From Diphasiastrum complanatum (taxonomy: Eukaryota; Streptophyta; Lycopodiopsida; Lycopodiales; Lycopodiaceae): DNA of 64,000 bases. Location of the stretch: NCBI GenBank assembly GCA_029204225.1, contig CM055111.1:23182899-23246898 (forward strand), read 5' to 3'. A model generated the notes under the pieces. It did not search any database. It was not told where the DNA came from and saw only the letters and a program-made list of their open reading frames with translations. Of the stretch, positions 31,050 to 42,199 are shown piece by piece (the stretch's first letter is position 1; every line of letters begins with the position of its first letter). The position numbers and the translations under genes are program-made.

Positions 31050-31535
31050 TTATGTATCACTAAGTTGTCGGCTTGCAAATCGGATTGAAAAATCCTTTTT
31101 GTGTTCACTTGGCTGGGTTAAGACTGCTCCAACTGCATACTTCGATGCGTCCGTATGCACATGAAACTCAATGGACCAATTGGGTGGGCGTAAGATTGGT
31201 GCTGAAACCAATACATCCTTAAGCTTTTGGAAAGCCTTTAGGGCTTCCTCGTTCCAATGTGGATCCATTGTGAGTTTGTAGATTGGTCGGGCTAACTCCG
31301 CAAAATCAAGAATGAAAATCCTATAATAGTTAGCATGACCCATAAAAATGTAGACCTCACGGATCGTTCCCGGTGGTGGTAGATCAACAATGATCCTGAT
31401 CTTTGATAGGTCTGTGGCGATCTCGTGTCTTGACACTATATGGCCAAGAATCAAGCCATGTGTCACCCAAAATTGACATTTTTCTGGATTAAAGGAGATC
31501 TGGAAGTTGTGGCATTTTTGTAGCACCTTCTCCAA
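31050..31535 (-). CDS. Gypsy RT thumb/connection and RNase H start
   Basis: 161 residues with EKCQFWVTHGLILGHIVS, GHANYYRIFI and VHTDASKYAVGAVLTQP, where the Asp starts the RNase H active site. It matches copy B to VDLPPP and continues where copy B is cut. Confidence 0.85.
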   Translation of the reverse strand: MEKVLQKCHNFQISFNPEKCQFWVTHGLILGHIVSRHEIATDLSKIRIIVDLPPPGTIREVYIFMGHANYYRIFILDFAELARPIYKLTMDPHWNEEALKAFQKLKDVLVSAPILRPPNWSIEFHVHTDASKYAVGAVLTQPSEHKKDFSIRFASRQLSDT

Positions 31536-31852
31536 ATCGGATAAGTGTTATGAGTCTGGTCCATGCACGCACAGATCGTCCAAAAAACTTTCTAGAAATT
31601 TTTGCACATACTCTTTGAATGTCGCTGCATGACTCGCTGAAAAGTGCTTGGGGCATTGCAAATTCTGAATGGCATCACCTTATAGGCATAGTTCCCCATT
31701 CCGTGACAAATGTTGTCTTGTGTTGGTCTTGGGGGGCTATCTTCACCTGGTTGTAGCCGCTGAAGTCGTCTAAAAAACTATAGGCTTCGGCCCCAACTAC
31801 TCTGTCAAGGACACTTTTCTTAAAGGGTAAAGGAAAATTATCCTTTCTGGTG
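31536..31852 (-). pseudogene. Gypsy RT catalytic palm (broken)
   Basis: Continuation of RT with AEAYSFLDDFSGYNQVKIAP-like motifs and FATEW-type motif in shifting frames. Frameshifts fall near 31560 and 31690. It aligns with 4090-4400 in copy B. A MITE lies at its upstream side. Confidence 0.7.
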
Positions 31853-32230
31853 CATTAGAGGAGTTCTAAATCCAAAAAAGATCCTTTGTAAAGATTCCTT
31901 TTATATTTTTTCTCAATTTTTTCTTACACATGGACCAATCAAAACAGTCAAATTTGAAATCTACGTAACGTAACTTTTTGAGTCCACATTTTGATTCCAC
32001 ACTAAAAATGGCATAACTTTTTAGTGGTAAGTCCGAATTTAGCGGAGTTCGGTGCATTGGAAAGCGCTCAACAAGGGCTTTCCAATGATATGTTAGATGA
32101 CATACTTCTAAAGTACAATTAAAAAGTTATGGCAAGTCAGAAGTATTAGTGTTATAATATTTTAATAATATAAACTACATCTTGCACGGATTCTTAAAGG
32201 GTCTTTTTGGAGCTCAAAACTCCTCTAATG
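31853..32230. mobile_element. Foldback MITE inserted in gypsy RT
   Basis: 378 bp that are absent from the otherwise aligned RT of copy B. It starts CATTAGAGGAGTT and ends AACTCCTCTAATG, a perfect 13-bp terminal inverted repeat. Inner arms also pair (GCCATAACTTTTTA near 32009 with TAAAAAGTTATGGC near 32119; TTGGAAAGC near 32057 with GCTTTCCAA near 32079), so the whole element can fold into a hairpin. No target-site duplication is obvious. No coding capacity. Confidence 0.8.
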
Positions 32231-32239
32231 ACTACATTG

Positions 32240-32725
32240 AGCACCTTCAGATTCACACAGATTCACATTTTAACGTTCTTCTTGGGTACTATAAATATCG
32301 GCGATACCCATTCCATGTGCTCGATTTCATAAATGAAATCTGCATCCAATAGATTCTGCAACTCTTGCTTGATCAGCTCTGTGTAGGTCGGGTTGCAGCG
32401 GTAGTATCAACTAACCTTGGGGACTATTCCATCCACCAAGGGTATGGAGTGTTGGACTACTGTTGGTGGAATATCCTTAAGATCACTATAACTCAAGCAA
32501 AACAATCCTGTACTCCACCAACAATGATCGTAGCCTTTTGAATTGTGTGGACGTTAATTGTTCTCCCACACGCACTATCTTTTCTTCTTCACCTGGCTCA
32601 GCAAGGTTCATCGATTGTGTCATATGACTTGTCCTCGTATCTCTTACTCGTCCTCGTTCACCTGACTTGGCAAGGTGAGTTTTCTCATTTCCCAGTTGTG
32701 TACTACTTGTGAAGTCCTCAACCAT
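32240..32725 (-). pseudogene. Gypsy RT N-terminus
   Basis: NLAEPGEEEKIVRVGEQL and QFKRLRSLLVEYR are followed, after a one-base frameshift near 32500, by YSDLKDI-, VQHS- and WVSPIF-like motifs. It continues to the position where the MITE inserted. It is equivalent to 3690-4075 in copy B. Confidence 0.75.
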
Positions 32726-33144
32726 GATCTTCCCAGTAACACACAGTATGCAGTTGGAGATTCAGGTATATCCATGACTACAAAAGTGATCACAAACTAC
32801 ATGTCTGCTATGTTTACAGGGATATCAGCAACTACACCTTTTGGTTTCACACAGGATTGATCTGCCACCTTGATGGCGAATCTTGCTGGCTTCAACCCTT
32901 GTAGACCCCATTTTTCATATGAAGTAGTGGAAACCAAATTGACACCTGATCCTCCATCTACTACAGCTGCCTTGTCCTCGTATCTCTTGTGTTTGATAGA
33001 CAAAGTGATGTTGTGTTCCTCACTTTTCCATGTTGTCCCAATGTGGAGGACGTTACTTGTTTCTTCATAGCCCGTACAATATATGGGCTCAGGTGCTACT
33101 GGCTCCTCATTCGCTTTGGCCCATTCAGCTAGAAGGCTTTTCAC
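32700..33144 (-). pseudogene. Gypsy aspartic protease
   Basis: Catalytic motif AAVVDGGSGVNLVS with the Asp intact, then YEKWGLQGLKPARFAIKVAD and VADIPVNIADM, a stop at 32797, and VVMDIP, CVLLGRSWL in the next segment. Protease family A2 type. Start in this copy is unclear because gag and protease are separated by stops. Confidence 0.8.
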
Positions 33145-33545
33145 TTGTGGTGCAATCTACAGTAATTCTCCGAGTGGTAAACTAACACAGCTTGCCAGTA
33201 AAAGTATGAGCCTTTTAGTGTGTGGTTCCTTGGGCTCCACCATGTGAAAAGGTGGTTCATATTGGTGCAATTGATCATTCTGATTAGTGCACAGTGGTGA
33301 GTCCGCTTGCGGTTCCCGTTCGCCGCCAACTGGAGGTTCCGTGGGATTGTCCCCTTCCTGCTCTTTTTCCTCTGCTTGTGTTTTCTGTACCCAGTGTCAT
33401 ATTTTATAGTATTGTCTTCTTTCTTCCCTCACATTCGAATATGGAACTAAAGTTGAGGGTTGGTCGTCAGTGACCAAGGGTGGTGGTGAGGGGAGGCTTC
33501 CTTCCTCTTATGTGCTCACGTGATGGCTAACACAGGAGCACAGAA
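33145..33545 (-). pseudogene. Gypsy gag-protease linker
   Basis: Pro/Glu-rich sequence with PPFHMVEPKEPHTKRLILLL-type motifs, matching 14275-14640 and 41750-42060. It has several stops and frameshifts. Confidence 0.65.
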
Positions 33546-34860
33546 TTATTGTCTTTCCGATGGCATCCCCACTAGAACTGCTGGTTGTTGTATCACAATG
33601 AAGTTGAGAGGTGCACTGGTCTCAGGTATCAATGGACAATTTTTGTAACAGTGTCCATAACCGCATTCTCGACAGAAGGATGTATATTGTCCCTTGTAGG
33701 GACATTCTACAATTTTGTGTCCTTCGCCACATCCGTAGCAAGCCATAGTTCCTCTCGCCTTGACGCTGAGTTTGAGCTGCATAGGCTGCAACATATTCAT
33801 TTATGGTAGGATCCATAAATGGTTCATCTGGTCCATACCATTGCTGCTGCTCAGGTTGAGGTGGTACTTGCATCTCTGCTACCGCTACTGTCAGGTTTAC
33901 ATGGACTACTTGCTTATTGACTGGCCTTGGTGGTGCAGGTAAGGCCATACACTATTGCTGATTCGGTGCGCCATATCTCGGTGCCACGTTTGGTGCCCCT
34001 TGATGATATGGATAAGAAGTTTGATAAGGACTTCTCTTCTGTTGAACACTCCGGGGGTTAAACAGACAAAATGTTGTATCGTGCAATGTTGCATTGCACA
34101 GATGGCAAAATCTATCTGTTAGTCTCAGATTTTGCTTTAGGACTGGACACTCATTGGTTGTATGGTTTTGCGTGCACAATGAACACCATACATTCTCACG
34201 TCATGGATATTGTAGCTGGTTTGGTTCCGGTTGATGTGGCATTGCTGTTGCAGCTCCTTGTAAGGCTTTCAGTTTCTTCTCAAACTGCGCCATAAGTTGC
34301 TCCATCTGTTGTTTGTGTAATTTTGTCATTTGCTCCAACAACAATTCTGTGGATAGAGCAGATGCGTTTGATGATGACAATGCTATCGAGGGAGTAGGAG
34401 TGTTGGTGGATGGATATTCATCGTCAAATACCTCGTCCTCTTCCCTGATGGCATCTTCTATAGCTTTTTGCAGAGTAGCGTACTGCTCCTGTCATTTCAG
34501 TTCTCTTCTGATGCTTCGTGGTAGTCCGGCTGGGAACCACATGATCACTGCATGATCAGGAGTTAGGGCTGCACTGCACTCGGATCATAGATGTTTGGCC
34601 CGTTCAATATAGTCCCTAACCCTTTCTTGTTTTTCCATCTTGACTTTACTCAACAAGAGAAATGGGTTTTCCAAAAACTTCCTTGGTTTAAAGCACGTAA
34701 TGAGAGCCGTTTTAACCGCTTCCCAGGTAGATTTTTCTTCCTCTGATAGGTTGGAAAACCAATCTTGAGCCACTGCCAATAAGGACATAGAAAACAACAT
34801 CAGTTTTTCCACCGGTGTCCATTCGCCATAGATTTTACAAGCTTGCTCGTAGATCTGGAG
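33546..34860 (-). pseudogene. Gypsy gag with four zinc-knuckle-like motifs (copy D)
   Basis: Capsid part: YDGSSN, LLAVAQDWFSNLSEEEKSTW, FKPRKFLENPFLLLSKVKM and VRDYIERAKHL, then a coiled Gln-rich segment (LLLEQMTKLHKQQMEQLMAQ). Two knuckle-like units follow (CSLCTQNHTTNEC, CHLCNATLHDTTFC), then a Pro/Gln linker and two more (CYGCGEGHKIVEC, CRECGYGHCYKNC). Several stops and frameshifts break it. Gag packages element RNA; four knuckle-like units is more than the usual one or two. Confidence 0.8.
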
Positions 34861-35610
34861 GAATCAGATGAGATTTGATGATCCATCGTATTTTGGTATT
34901 TTTATTCGTGGTGCTCTCTAGACTGCTTGCAAGGGAGCGACAGGTACGGGTTGGCCCATTGGTTCCATTGGTGTCGGTTCCGGTTCTGCCTCTTGTTGCG
35001 CAACTACTAATTTGGAAAGGTGTGTTGCTTGATGTGTTATTCTTCTTGCTACTGATTGTCCAGATCTGATTCATCCGATGGTGGGTTCCAAAGTAGCTGG
35101 ATCTTGCTTGTATAGTGGGATGCAATTTGGATCTTAAGGATCTGATCAATCTGATCGGCCAGAAGTAAAATTTAGGCCTTGTACGATGGTTTTTCCTTGA
35201 TAACTTTGTACTCCTTGCATTGATTGACCCGAGATTTTGACAGTAGCTGGATCTGATGCAGATCTTTCCACTGATATAGTCTGCAAGGGTTCTCTTGTGC
35301 GAGGGTTGGCTGTGTGAGGGTTCTTTAGCTGTTTTTGCAAATAAAATCTGATGAGATTTTAGGCTCTTTTTCCCTCCAAAATACAGGCTGGTGTATTTTT
35401 TGGGTGTTTTGGCTGGTTGGTTTGGGTTTCAAGCCCTTAGATGCTATTCAGAGTCTCCTCTATCCTCTCACACCTCCTCCCCTAGCTGTGAATAGTCCAA
35501 ACACAAAAAAATACAAAAAACTAACTCTAAACTCCCAAAAATATATCTAAAACTATTCTAAAATGCAAGAAAATAGCTAAAATGCAACTACACTAGTTAG
35601 TGGAAACCTA
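34861..35610 (-). mobile_element. Untranslated leader and gag start of gypsy copy D
   Basis: Between the PBS and gag. It contains TGCGAGGGTT motifs near 35300 and GATCTG-rich words. Parts match 48400-48990. No long conserved frame. Confidence 0.55.
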
Positions 35611-35628
35611 TCCCCGGCAATGGTGCCA
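35611..35628 (-). promoter_or_regulatory. Primer-binding site, tRNA-Asp
   Basis: The minus strand reads TGGCACCATTGCCGGGGA. It matches the reverse complement of the 3' end of tRNA-Asp plus CCA at 16 of 18 bases; both mismatches are G to A. It lies next to the LTR edge at 35630. The primer tRNA gene itself is at 63904-63975. Confidence 0.85.
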
Positions 35629-35629
35629 T

Positions 35630-36168
35630 TGTAGGATCTTCAATCCAATGTTGTAATAGCCCTCCCGCCTGTCAACAAGGGTTAGTTCATTGGATAGGCA
35701 CCTAACTATGCATAGATGCTACTTTTGGTTAGTTCCCTACTTTTTATCTAACTCCACCTCCACTAACACTACTCACACTAACTCTACTCCCCTAACTAAC
35801 TTCATCATGATTGAGGGTGAATGAGAAGAGAAGTAGAGAAGAAGAGAAAAAGAGAGAAAGAGGGTGAGAGAGAGTGAGAGAGATGAGATGGAGGTTAGCT
35901 CAAATGCTCAATTTCATTGCTTATGGAAAATCCTTAACTAGCATAAATAAAAAGTATGGGAAATGGAAATAATAAGCAAACCACAACAATAGCATAAGCA
36001 AGAGTGATTAGCAAATGAGGATGTTTGAGCTCCCAAAATGATAGAGTCTCCTCCTCTCTATTAAGCATGGAAATAGAATACAAATGGTGTCTTTTTATAA
36101 AGTGGGGAAGGCCCTTGCCCAAAAATCCTATTGGCTAATATTTACATTGATCGTATCCATTCATCTTG
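35630..36168 (-). mobile_element. Partial 5' LTR of gypsy copy D
   Basis: Minus-strand end GATTGAAGATCCTACA adjoins the PBS. It aligns with the 3' half of the LTR at 15601-16371 and contains the TATAAAAAG box (36091-36099) and a CT-rich tract (35825-35895, GA-rich on plus). The first ~240 bp of the LTR are missing; copia RT sequence begins near 36169. Confidence 0.8.
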
Positions 36169-37231
36169 GCATCCTCCTAAGACGCTCTTACAATCGTCCT
36201 TGAGGGATGCCCAAGTAGCATCGCTGTAGGAAAACATTCTGAAGCCTGCATCATGACAATAACACAAGCCATAATCCCTCGTTAATTGAAGATATTGCAA
36301 AATTCGTTTTGCAATCTTCCAATGTGTCGGTCCTGGATTCGTGCAGAATTGGCTCATTCCGAACACTACATAAGCGATGTCAAGGCGTGCATTGTCTGCA
36401 AGGTACATTAGCAAACCTATCAGCTTCCTGTAGGGTGTGAGGTGCATTTTTTTTTCTCTTTCTCAGTCTTCGGATAGTCATTGTTTGTCAGCACTGTCCC
36501 TGCGAGCATTGGAGTATTTGCTCCTTTGTAGTTCAACATCACCCTCTAGGATCTTCTGGGTGTATCTGGACTGGTGAAGGTATAGCTTACCTCCCTCATA
36601 GTCCCTTTCAATTTGCAAGCCTAGGTAACACCTGGCTTCTCCCAGATCCACAATCTCAAAATATTTCAAGATGTCTATCTTCACTTCAGCAATCAGCTGC
36701 TCACTCTTGTAAAGTATTAGAGTGTCATACACATACACAGCCACAATGATGATCTGTCCATCTGTGACTCTGACATACACATTGGAATCAGCCATCAGTG
36801 GCTTGAATCCTAATGATTTCAGGGCTTGATCTTTCTTCTTGTATCATTGTCTGGTTGACTATTTCAGACCGTAGATACTTCTATGCATTCTGCATGCATA
36901 GTCAGGAAGTGAATTTGAGATGTATCCTGGGGGTTGATCCATATAGACCTCTTTGTCTAGTTCGCCATGCAAGAAGGCTGTCTTGTTGTCCACAATGTGG
37001 ATCCTGATGTCATGAGTTGCTGCATATGCAAATAACAATTGTAGGGATGACAAGAGAGAAGGTTTCAGAGTAGTCAATATCGTATCTCTGATAGAATCCC
37101 TTCGCTACCAGTCGTGCCTTGTATTTCATGACATTTCCATCTGGTTTGTAATTGAGCTTGAAAACCCATTTGCATTTGACAATCATGCGCTTATGTGGTA
37201 ATGGCTGCAACGTCCATGTTAAAATTGGCAA
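36142..37231 (-). pseudogene. Ty1/copia reverse transcriptase fragment
   Basis: [72 protein letters not shown] (catalytic YxDD altered to YVYD) and YRKLIGLLMYLADNARLDIA define copia RT. Frame breaks at 37010-37080, 36850 and 36460. RNase H begins (SYSDATWASL) but is cut near 36170. Left end joins the gypsy D LTR. Confidence 0.85.
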
Positions 37232-37985
37232 AAGCTAAATGCATTTATCATTTAGATGAGTCATATAGGTTGTACATACCATTTTATTTGAGATCTAGTG
37301 GCTAAAATGGCCAAAATCTAGTTTTCTAGCTATATGCCACTTGGCATCATTTTATTGGTAGGAAAAGCTATTTAACATGGATAGGAGTGATCTCACATGT
37401 GCCAAGGACTGCTCACATGTGTGAAAACATCAGTAGTAGGTGATATCCAACTTGTAGTAGATATTTGTGCAAGTCCCTATAAATTAGGAAAATTGCCTAA
37501 AATCAAGGGAGGTGGCTATAAGTTAGGAAACTTGGTCCATGTGCCATATTGATGATTATTGGTGGATCCTTTGATGAGTAGGCACTCTCACACATGCCAA
37601 ATCAGTTGAGTAAGCATCAGCTCTTGTGTATATATGGTGGATCATTTGGCCATAATTGACATGGAAGCTAAATCTTGGTTTTGGAGCAATTCTAGTGTTT
37701 TCTCTCTATTTGTCTTGTGTTTTTATGCATTGATTGGGTTCTAAGCTTAATATACTTTATTCTCAGCCTATTGTCCGTACTCTAACAGGTTTTTACATGT
37801 GTGAAACCAACAAGTACAAGTTTTGATCAATAATGATTGTTCTTGTTAGATTTCTTCATCTAGATTTGATCTAAATGCTATCTAATCTTGTGTAGATTGA
37901 TAGGTTGATCTAATCTAACATCCAATTCACACTTGTGGATCTGATTCAGATCTATTCTTGGTCCATTTTGCTGTACTTTGACATG
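37217..37985 (+). mobile_element. Ty1/copia-type 5' LTR (769 bp)
   Basis: Starts TGTTAAAATTGGC and ends TACTTTGACA directly before a Met-type PBS. It carries CACATGTG motifs like those in the LTR at 51446. No coding sequence of the same element is found downstream; other material begins by 38.4 kb. Confidence 0.65.
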
Positions 37986-37998
37986 TTATCAGAGCCAA
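37986..37998 (+). promoter_or_regulatory. Primer-binding site, initiator tRNA-Met type
   Basis: TGTTATCAGAGCC, one base off the canonical TGGTATCAGAGC site, directly after the LTR end. Confidence 0.75.
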
Positions 37999-38689
37999 GT
38001 ACAAGTGCATTTAAGGCATTGATCTAAACTATACCCAAATTGGCAGGTTTTTGGAAACAAGCTAATATTGAGGTAGTGAGGTTGAATGGATAGCTAGAAC
38101 CATCATTTTTGTACCAAATCTTGCTGTGGGCTGAAGGTGTACCTTCCACACGTGGGGCCGTACAAGACCTGTTTTGGACAGTAAAATTCAATTTGGTGCA
38201 TTTTGAACTTCATACACCCAATTTTGAGTCAATTTAGTGCATTTTTCAAGCTTTCACTTGCATTGTTTGTAGTCCATTGATTTGTTCTTGGTTTAGATCA
38301 ATCATATAGATGGATTAAAGCTTGTTTACAGTACGTTGAAGTTGATTCTTTGATTTTTTGAGTGTACATTGAAGTTGAGAGAGAAAGAGTGCTATAAACC
38401 AAAGATATAAATTTTTGAAATCCACAAAACATTCTTGTGCTCAAAGAAGAATAGAAAAGATCGTGAAGATTTCAAAATTTACGGCAAAATTTTTCCCGGT
38501 TACTTCTATGGTGCATTCTGATGCTCGTGGATGATCTTGGGAACCATTTTTTTTTTTTTTTGAAAAATGCCAGCAAATATTTATTACTGTGCTAGGTGAG
38601 GCAAGGAGTGGAATATTCTGCAAAATATTTGCAAAAAATATTTTGTGGAATATTCCATATGAGACTAGGCAGAGGAAAGCTAGGGAAGA

Positions 38690-39300
38690 GGGAGAGGGAG
38701 AGAGATAAGAAGGCGCTAATGAAGAGGGAAAGAGAGAAGGTAGAGAGAAAATAGGGGAAGAAGGGTAAAGAGAGGATAGGGGTAACCGAAGTAGAAGTAG
38801 AGTAGAGAGAGAATAGCGGTAACCGAAGAGTAGAGAGAGAATAGGGAAAAACGAAGTAGGGTAGAGAGAGAAAAGAGCTAATCGAAGGGGTAGAGAGAGA
38901 TTAGGGGTAGCCGAAGTCACAAGGAAAAGAAACTCAATCGAAGCACGTAGAGAGAGAATGGAGGTAGCCGAAGTCGCGAGGAGGTAACCGAACAAGAGTA
39001 GAGAGAGAAAAGAGGTAGCCGAAGTTGCAAGGAGGTAACTGAACAGGGATAGAGAGAGAGAAGAGGTAGCTGAAGTTGCGAGGAGGTAACTGAACAGGGG
39101 TAGAGAGAGAGAGCAGGTAATCGAAGGAGAGAGAGAGAGAGGGGTACAGAGAGAAAAACTCAACCAAAGCACTTGTAGAGAGAGAAGGTAGCCGACGTTG
39201 CGGGTAGAGAGAGAGAGAACATAACCGAAGGCAGGGAGGGGTAGAGAGAGAAGAAACTCTACCGGAGGAGAAGAATTGGATGAAATCTCGACCGGAGGAC
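38690..39300 (-). repeat. Purine-rich minisatellite, including 51-bp units
   Basis: Plus-strand units of the type GTAGAGAGAGAGAAGAGG followed by TAGCCGAAGTTGCGAGGAGG. At about 38960-39115 the period is 51 bp (about three units), so all units stay in one frame and encode a 17-residue repeat (LSTPVQLPPRNFGYLFS type) on the minus strand. On either side shorter units of about 33 bp occur. Confidence 0.75.
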
Positions 39301-40031
39301 GTGTGAACTCTCAACCGAAGAAGATACACGTGAGGTCTCGACAGAGGATAGCTACTGTTAGTGCTGCATCACGGCGCGGAGCCTGTAGAGAAATAGTTTG
39401 ATGATCAACACATTTTACAACAACAAGGAGATTTTCCTCAAGGAACTGATTAGCAATGCCTCGATGCCCTTGAATTCTTGCTACTCGTGTCTTGATTCTG
39501 ACTCCCACCAGAGAACTTGTAGTATATCAGATCTGCGATATTGCTATGTCAACTATCTGATGTAGAAGTTTTTTTTGGTTGCTGGTCGTCATGACAATCA
39601 CTGAATTTAATTTTCTGATTTCTAAATTAGTTGTGAATCAAAATAGCTAGTGCGCTCTGGATCGGAATACCTATTTGTTTACTTGTTACAATTTGATCCG
39701 TGCTGACGTCGCCATGGAACTAGCCTGAATGAACAACATTGTTGACTTTGCATTCCCTTACCTGCTTCAGTTTATGAGAGAATGTACCAGTAAAGTGGAT
39801 GAGAGAAACAAAGGAGCAGATCAGATCAGCGATGGCAGAAATGTCGCTCTCCTATCATTTGTCAGAGAAATGTAGGATCGAGCAAGAGAATGAAAACGAT
39901 TCAATTGGATATGTGTACAACAATTCTTGCAACTTTTGTTGTTTCTATAATAGCGTCTGTATCAGAGCAACTATGCTCCACTCAACAATCATTCAACGGA
40001 ACAAAGAGAACTAGATCGCGATCTCAGCCTG

Positions 40032-40033
<2 letters not shown>

Positions 40034-40075
<42 letters not shown>
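40034..40075. repeat. (GA)n microsatellite
   Basis: About 21 GA units, followed by TTAGGGTTAGGTTAGG-like sequence that is also found near 17465 in copy L2. Confidence 0.95.
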
Positions 40076-40077
<2 letters not shown>

Positions 40078-40896
40078 TGAATTAGGGTTAGGTTAGGTTG
40101 TGTAGGTCATGGGTAGGTTTAGGTTTTTTTTAAATTTGACTTCAAAATGAAAAATTTGAAAAAAATTTACAAGGGAAGCAAAACTTCAGAGTTGAAGTGT
40201 TGAAATGCCTCTCTCTCACTTGGAAGAATCCACAAATTTTTTTCAAAATTCTGGCAATTCTAACCCATCTCCACTAATTTGATCATAACTTTCTCAATAC
40301 TAATCCAAAATCAAACAAACTTAGTACCTCTAAAAAGCTAACAACAAGCTCTATCAGGCTATTATATCAGATTGATGATTCTAGGTGATTTGGTAGGTTG
40401 AACTAACAACATAACAGGACCAAAAAATTAAAAAAAAAGAAAACTAACAAAACTAGAGCTACAAATCAAGATTTTTCATAACTTTTTGGATACTAATCCA
40501 AATGACCTGCCATATGGATCATATCAAAGCTAAGACAATGCTCTAAAATTATATGGAAAGAAAGTAGAAATAAAAACTCAGATCAAATCTAAAAAATTCT
40601 AATAAAGTTAAAGCAAAATCCTAGTCACCTATTTTGATAGCCTTTGGGAAAAGTGCAATAACTTTTGCATCTCTAATCCAAATGCCTTGAAAATTGGTGC
40701 AAATTAAAGTTGAAAAAAGCTCTACAAAGCTATGGAATCAAATTGAAATAAAAAGCATAATTGAATGTCAAAAATTCATCTGAATAGAACTGAAAAAATT
40801 CAAACTTAAAAACTAGCAAAAAGAAAGCTACAAAAACAATAAACTCATCAAATCTAATGGAATTCACATAGAATCATCATGAATCATGGATCTATG

Positions 40897-40908
40897 CTCT
40901 GATACCAA
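40897..40908 (-). promoter_or_regulatory. Primer-binding site, initiator tRNA-Met
   Basis: The minus strand reads TGGTATCAGAGC, five bases from the LTR end at 40914. Confidence 0.9.
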
Positions 40909-40913
40909 GAAAT

Positions 40914-41436
40914 GTCATGTGCCAAATCCCAAGCAAATAGCAATAACAATGATGTAAAGCGAGAAGCAAAAAAAATACAAGACAATCATGATAGCATATC
41001 AATAGAAAGCTAGAAACATGGAGATCTCAATGGAATCACATTATCAATGAAAGAAAGAGTACAAAGTAAGTGAGCATGGATTCATGTAGATAAGGCACAT
41101 GAGACCTAGCAATGGAGATCTCTATGGCTCACATTCACAAGGAAGCTAGAAGCTCTCACTTGCAAATGAGCCAAAAGATTCACAAATTGATGTCTCTTGC
41201 CTAGTTATACACAATGCTCTCACTTAACTAAACTTAACTATCATAGTTATCCCTTGTTAAGTACTATTTAGGCTACATTGGGCCCTTGTTGGCCTATTAT
41301 CCTTATTAATTACTTTGGAGGGCCTAAAGAGGGAACCGCCTTGTTCTTAAGACTAATAGCTCTTTTTGGGCCTACAAAGCTTACAATGGATATTACATTG
41401 CCTTGAAAAGCACTCATGTACTGAAAGTACATGACA
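40914..41436 (-). mobile_element. LTR of copy L1 (5' LTR, minus strand, 523 bp)
   Basis: On the minus strand it runs TGTCATGTACTTTC to GGCACATGACA, with TG...CA ends. The first bases form a hairpin (ATGTACT-TTC-AGTACAT). It is very similar by eye to 47146-47669 in opposite orientation, and also homologous to 18298-18833. Confidence 0.9.
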
Positions 41437-41469
41437 TGCAACATCGCATGATATGACATTTTGCCCGTT

Positions 41470-42160
41470 TAACCTCTGGATTGTTCAATAGAAGAGAAGT
41501 CCTTATTGGAATTCTTATCCTTACCATCAAGGGGCACCCAACGTGGCACCAAGGTATGGCGCACCGAATCAACAATAGCATATGGCCTTACCTGCTCCAC
41601 TAGGGCCAGCCAATCAACAAGTGGCCCATGTAAACCTAGCAGCAGCGGAACCAGAGATGCAAATGCCACCTCAACTTGAGCAGCAACAATGGTACGGATA
41701 GAGGAAGAAAGTGGCTCTCTCACCACCACCATCGATCATTGACGACCAACCCTCAACTTCAGCACCATATCCGAATGTGAGGGAGTACTAGAAAATAAGA
41801 CATTGGGTACAGAAAGCACAAGCGGAGAAAAAAGAGCAAGAAAGAGATAATCCCACGGAACCTCCAGTTGGCGTCGAACGGGAACCGCAAGCGGGCTCAC
41901 CACTGCGCACTGATCAGAATGATCGGTTGCACCAACATGAACTATCTTTTCACATGGTGGAGCCTGAGGAACCACACACTGAAAGGCTCACACTTTTACT
42001 ATCAAGCCATGTTAGTTTACCACTCGGAGAACTATTGCGGATTGCACCACAAGCGAAAAGCCTTCTAGCTAAATGGGCCAAAGCGGATGAGGAGCCAGTA
42101 GCGCCTGAGCACATATATTGTACAGGCTTCAAAGAAACAAGTAACGTCTGCCACATCGTG
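41470..42160 (+). pseudogene. Ty3/gypsy gag/linker fragment (D family)
   Basis: Plus-strand match to 33.1-34.05 kb: GTPNVAPRY- and QQMAHVNL-like pieces, then after an internal deletion that removes the knuckles, the linker (SFHMVEPEEPHTERLTLLL, SLPLGELLRIAPQAKSLLA, YCTGFKETSNV). It begins just right of LTR L1 and ends near 42160 at a junction to chromovirus integrase. Confidence 0.75.
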
Positions 42161-42199
42161 TCTTGTTACATCTCTCCACTCTTGGTATGATGATCTTCC

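Larger units (their letters stand above)
29488..36168 (-). mobile_element. Ty3/gypsy element primed by tRNA-Asp (copy D)
   Basis: Minus-strand order: partial LTR, PBS, leader, gag with four zinc-knuckle-like units, protease, RT, RNase H, integrase. It lacks a 3' LTR and its LTR is cut at 36168. A foldback MITE interrupts RT. It is the most complete element in the window, and related pieces occur at 2.9, 13.8, 41.5 and 47.7 kb. Confidence 0.85.
38440..40890 (-). mobile_element. Leader and body of minus-strand initiator-Met-primed element (copy L1)
   Basis: Left of the PBS at 40897 is a leader of about 800 bp aligning with 17.5-18.28 kb, then (GA)n and a purine-rich repeat region. Like L2 it shows no gag or pol domain. 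A 243-residue minus-strand frame at 38441-39172 is only translated repeat (Leu/Ser/Thr-rich). Confidence 0.5.

Noticed and set aside
38441-39172. 243-residue Leu/Ser-rich ORF
   Set aside because: Lies in purine-rich minisatellite DNA; composition follows the repeat, and no domain is present.
40080-40135. Telomere-like TTAGGG words
   Set aside because: Only a few irregular units (also near 17465) inside an element leader; not the plant TTTAGGG array.
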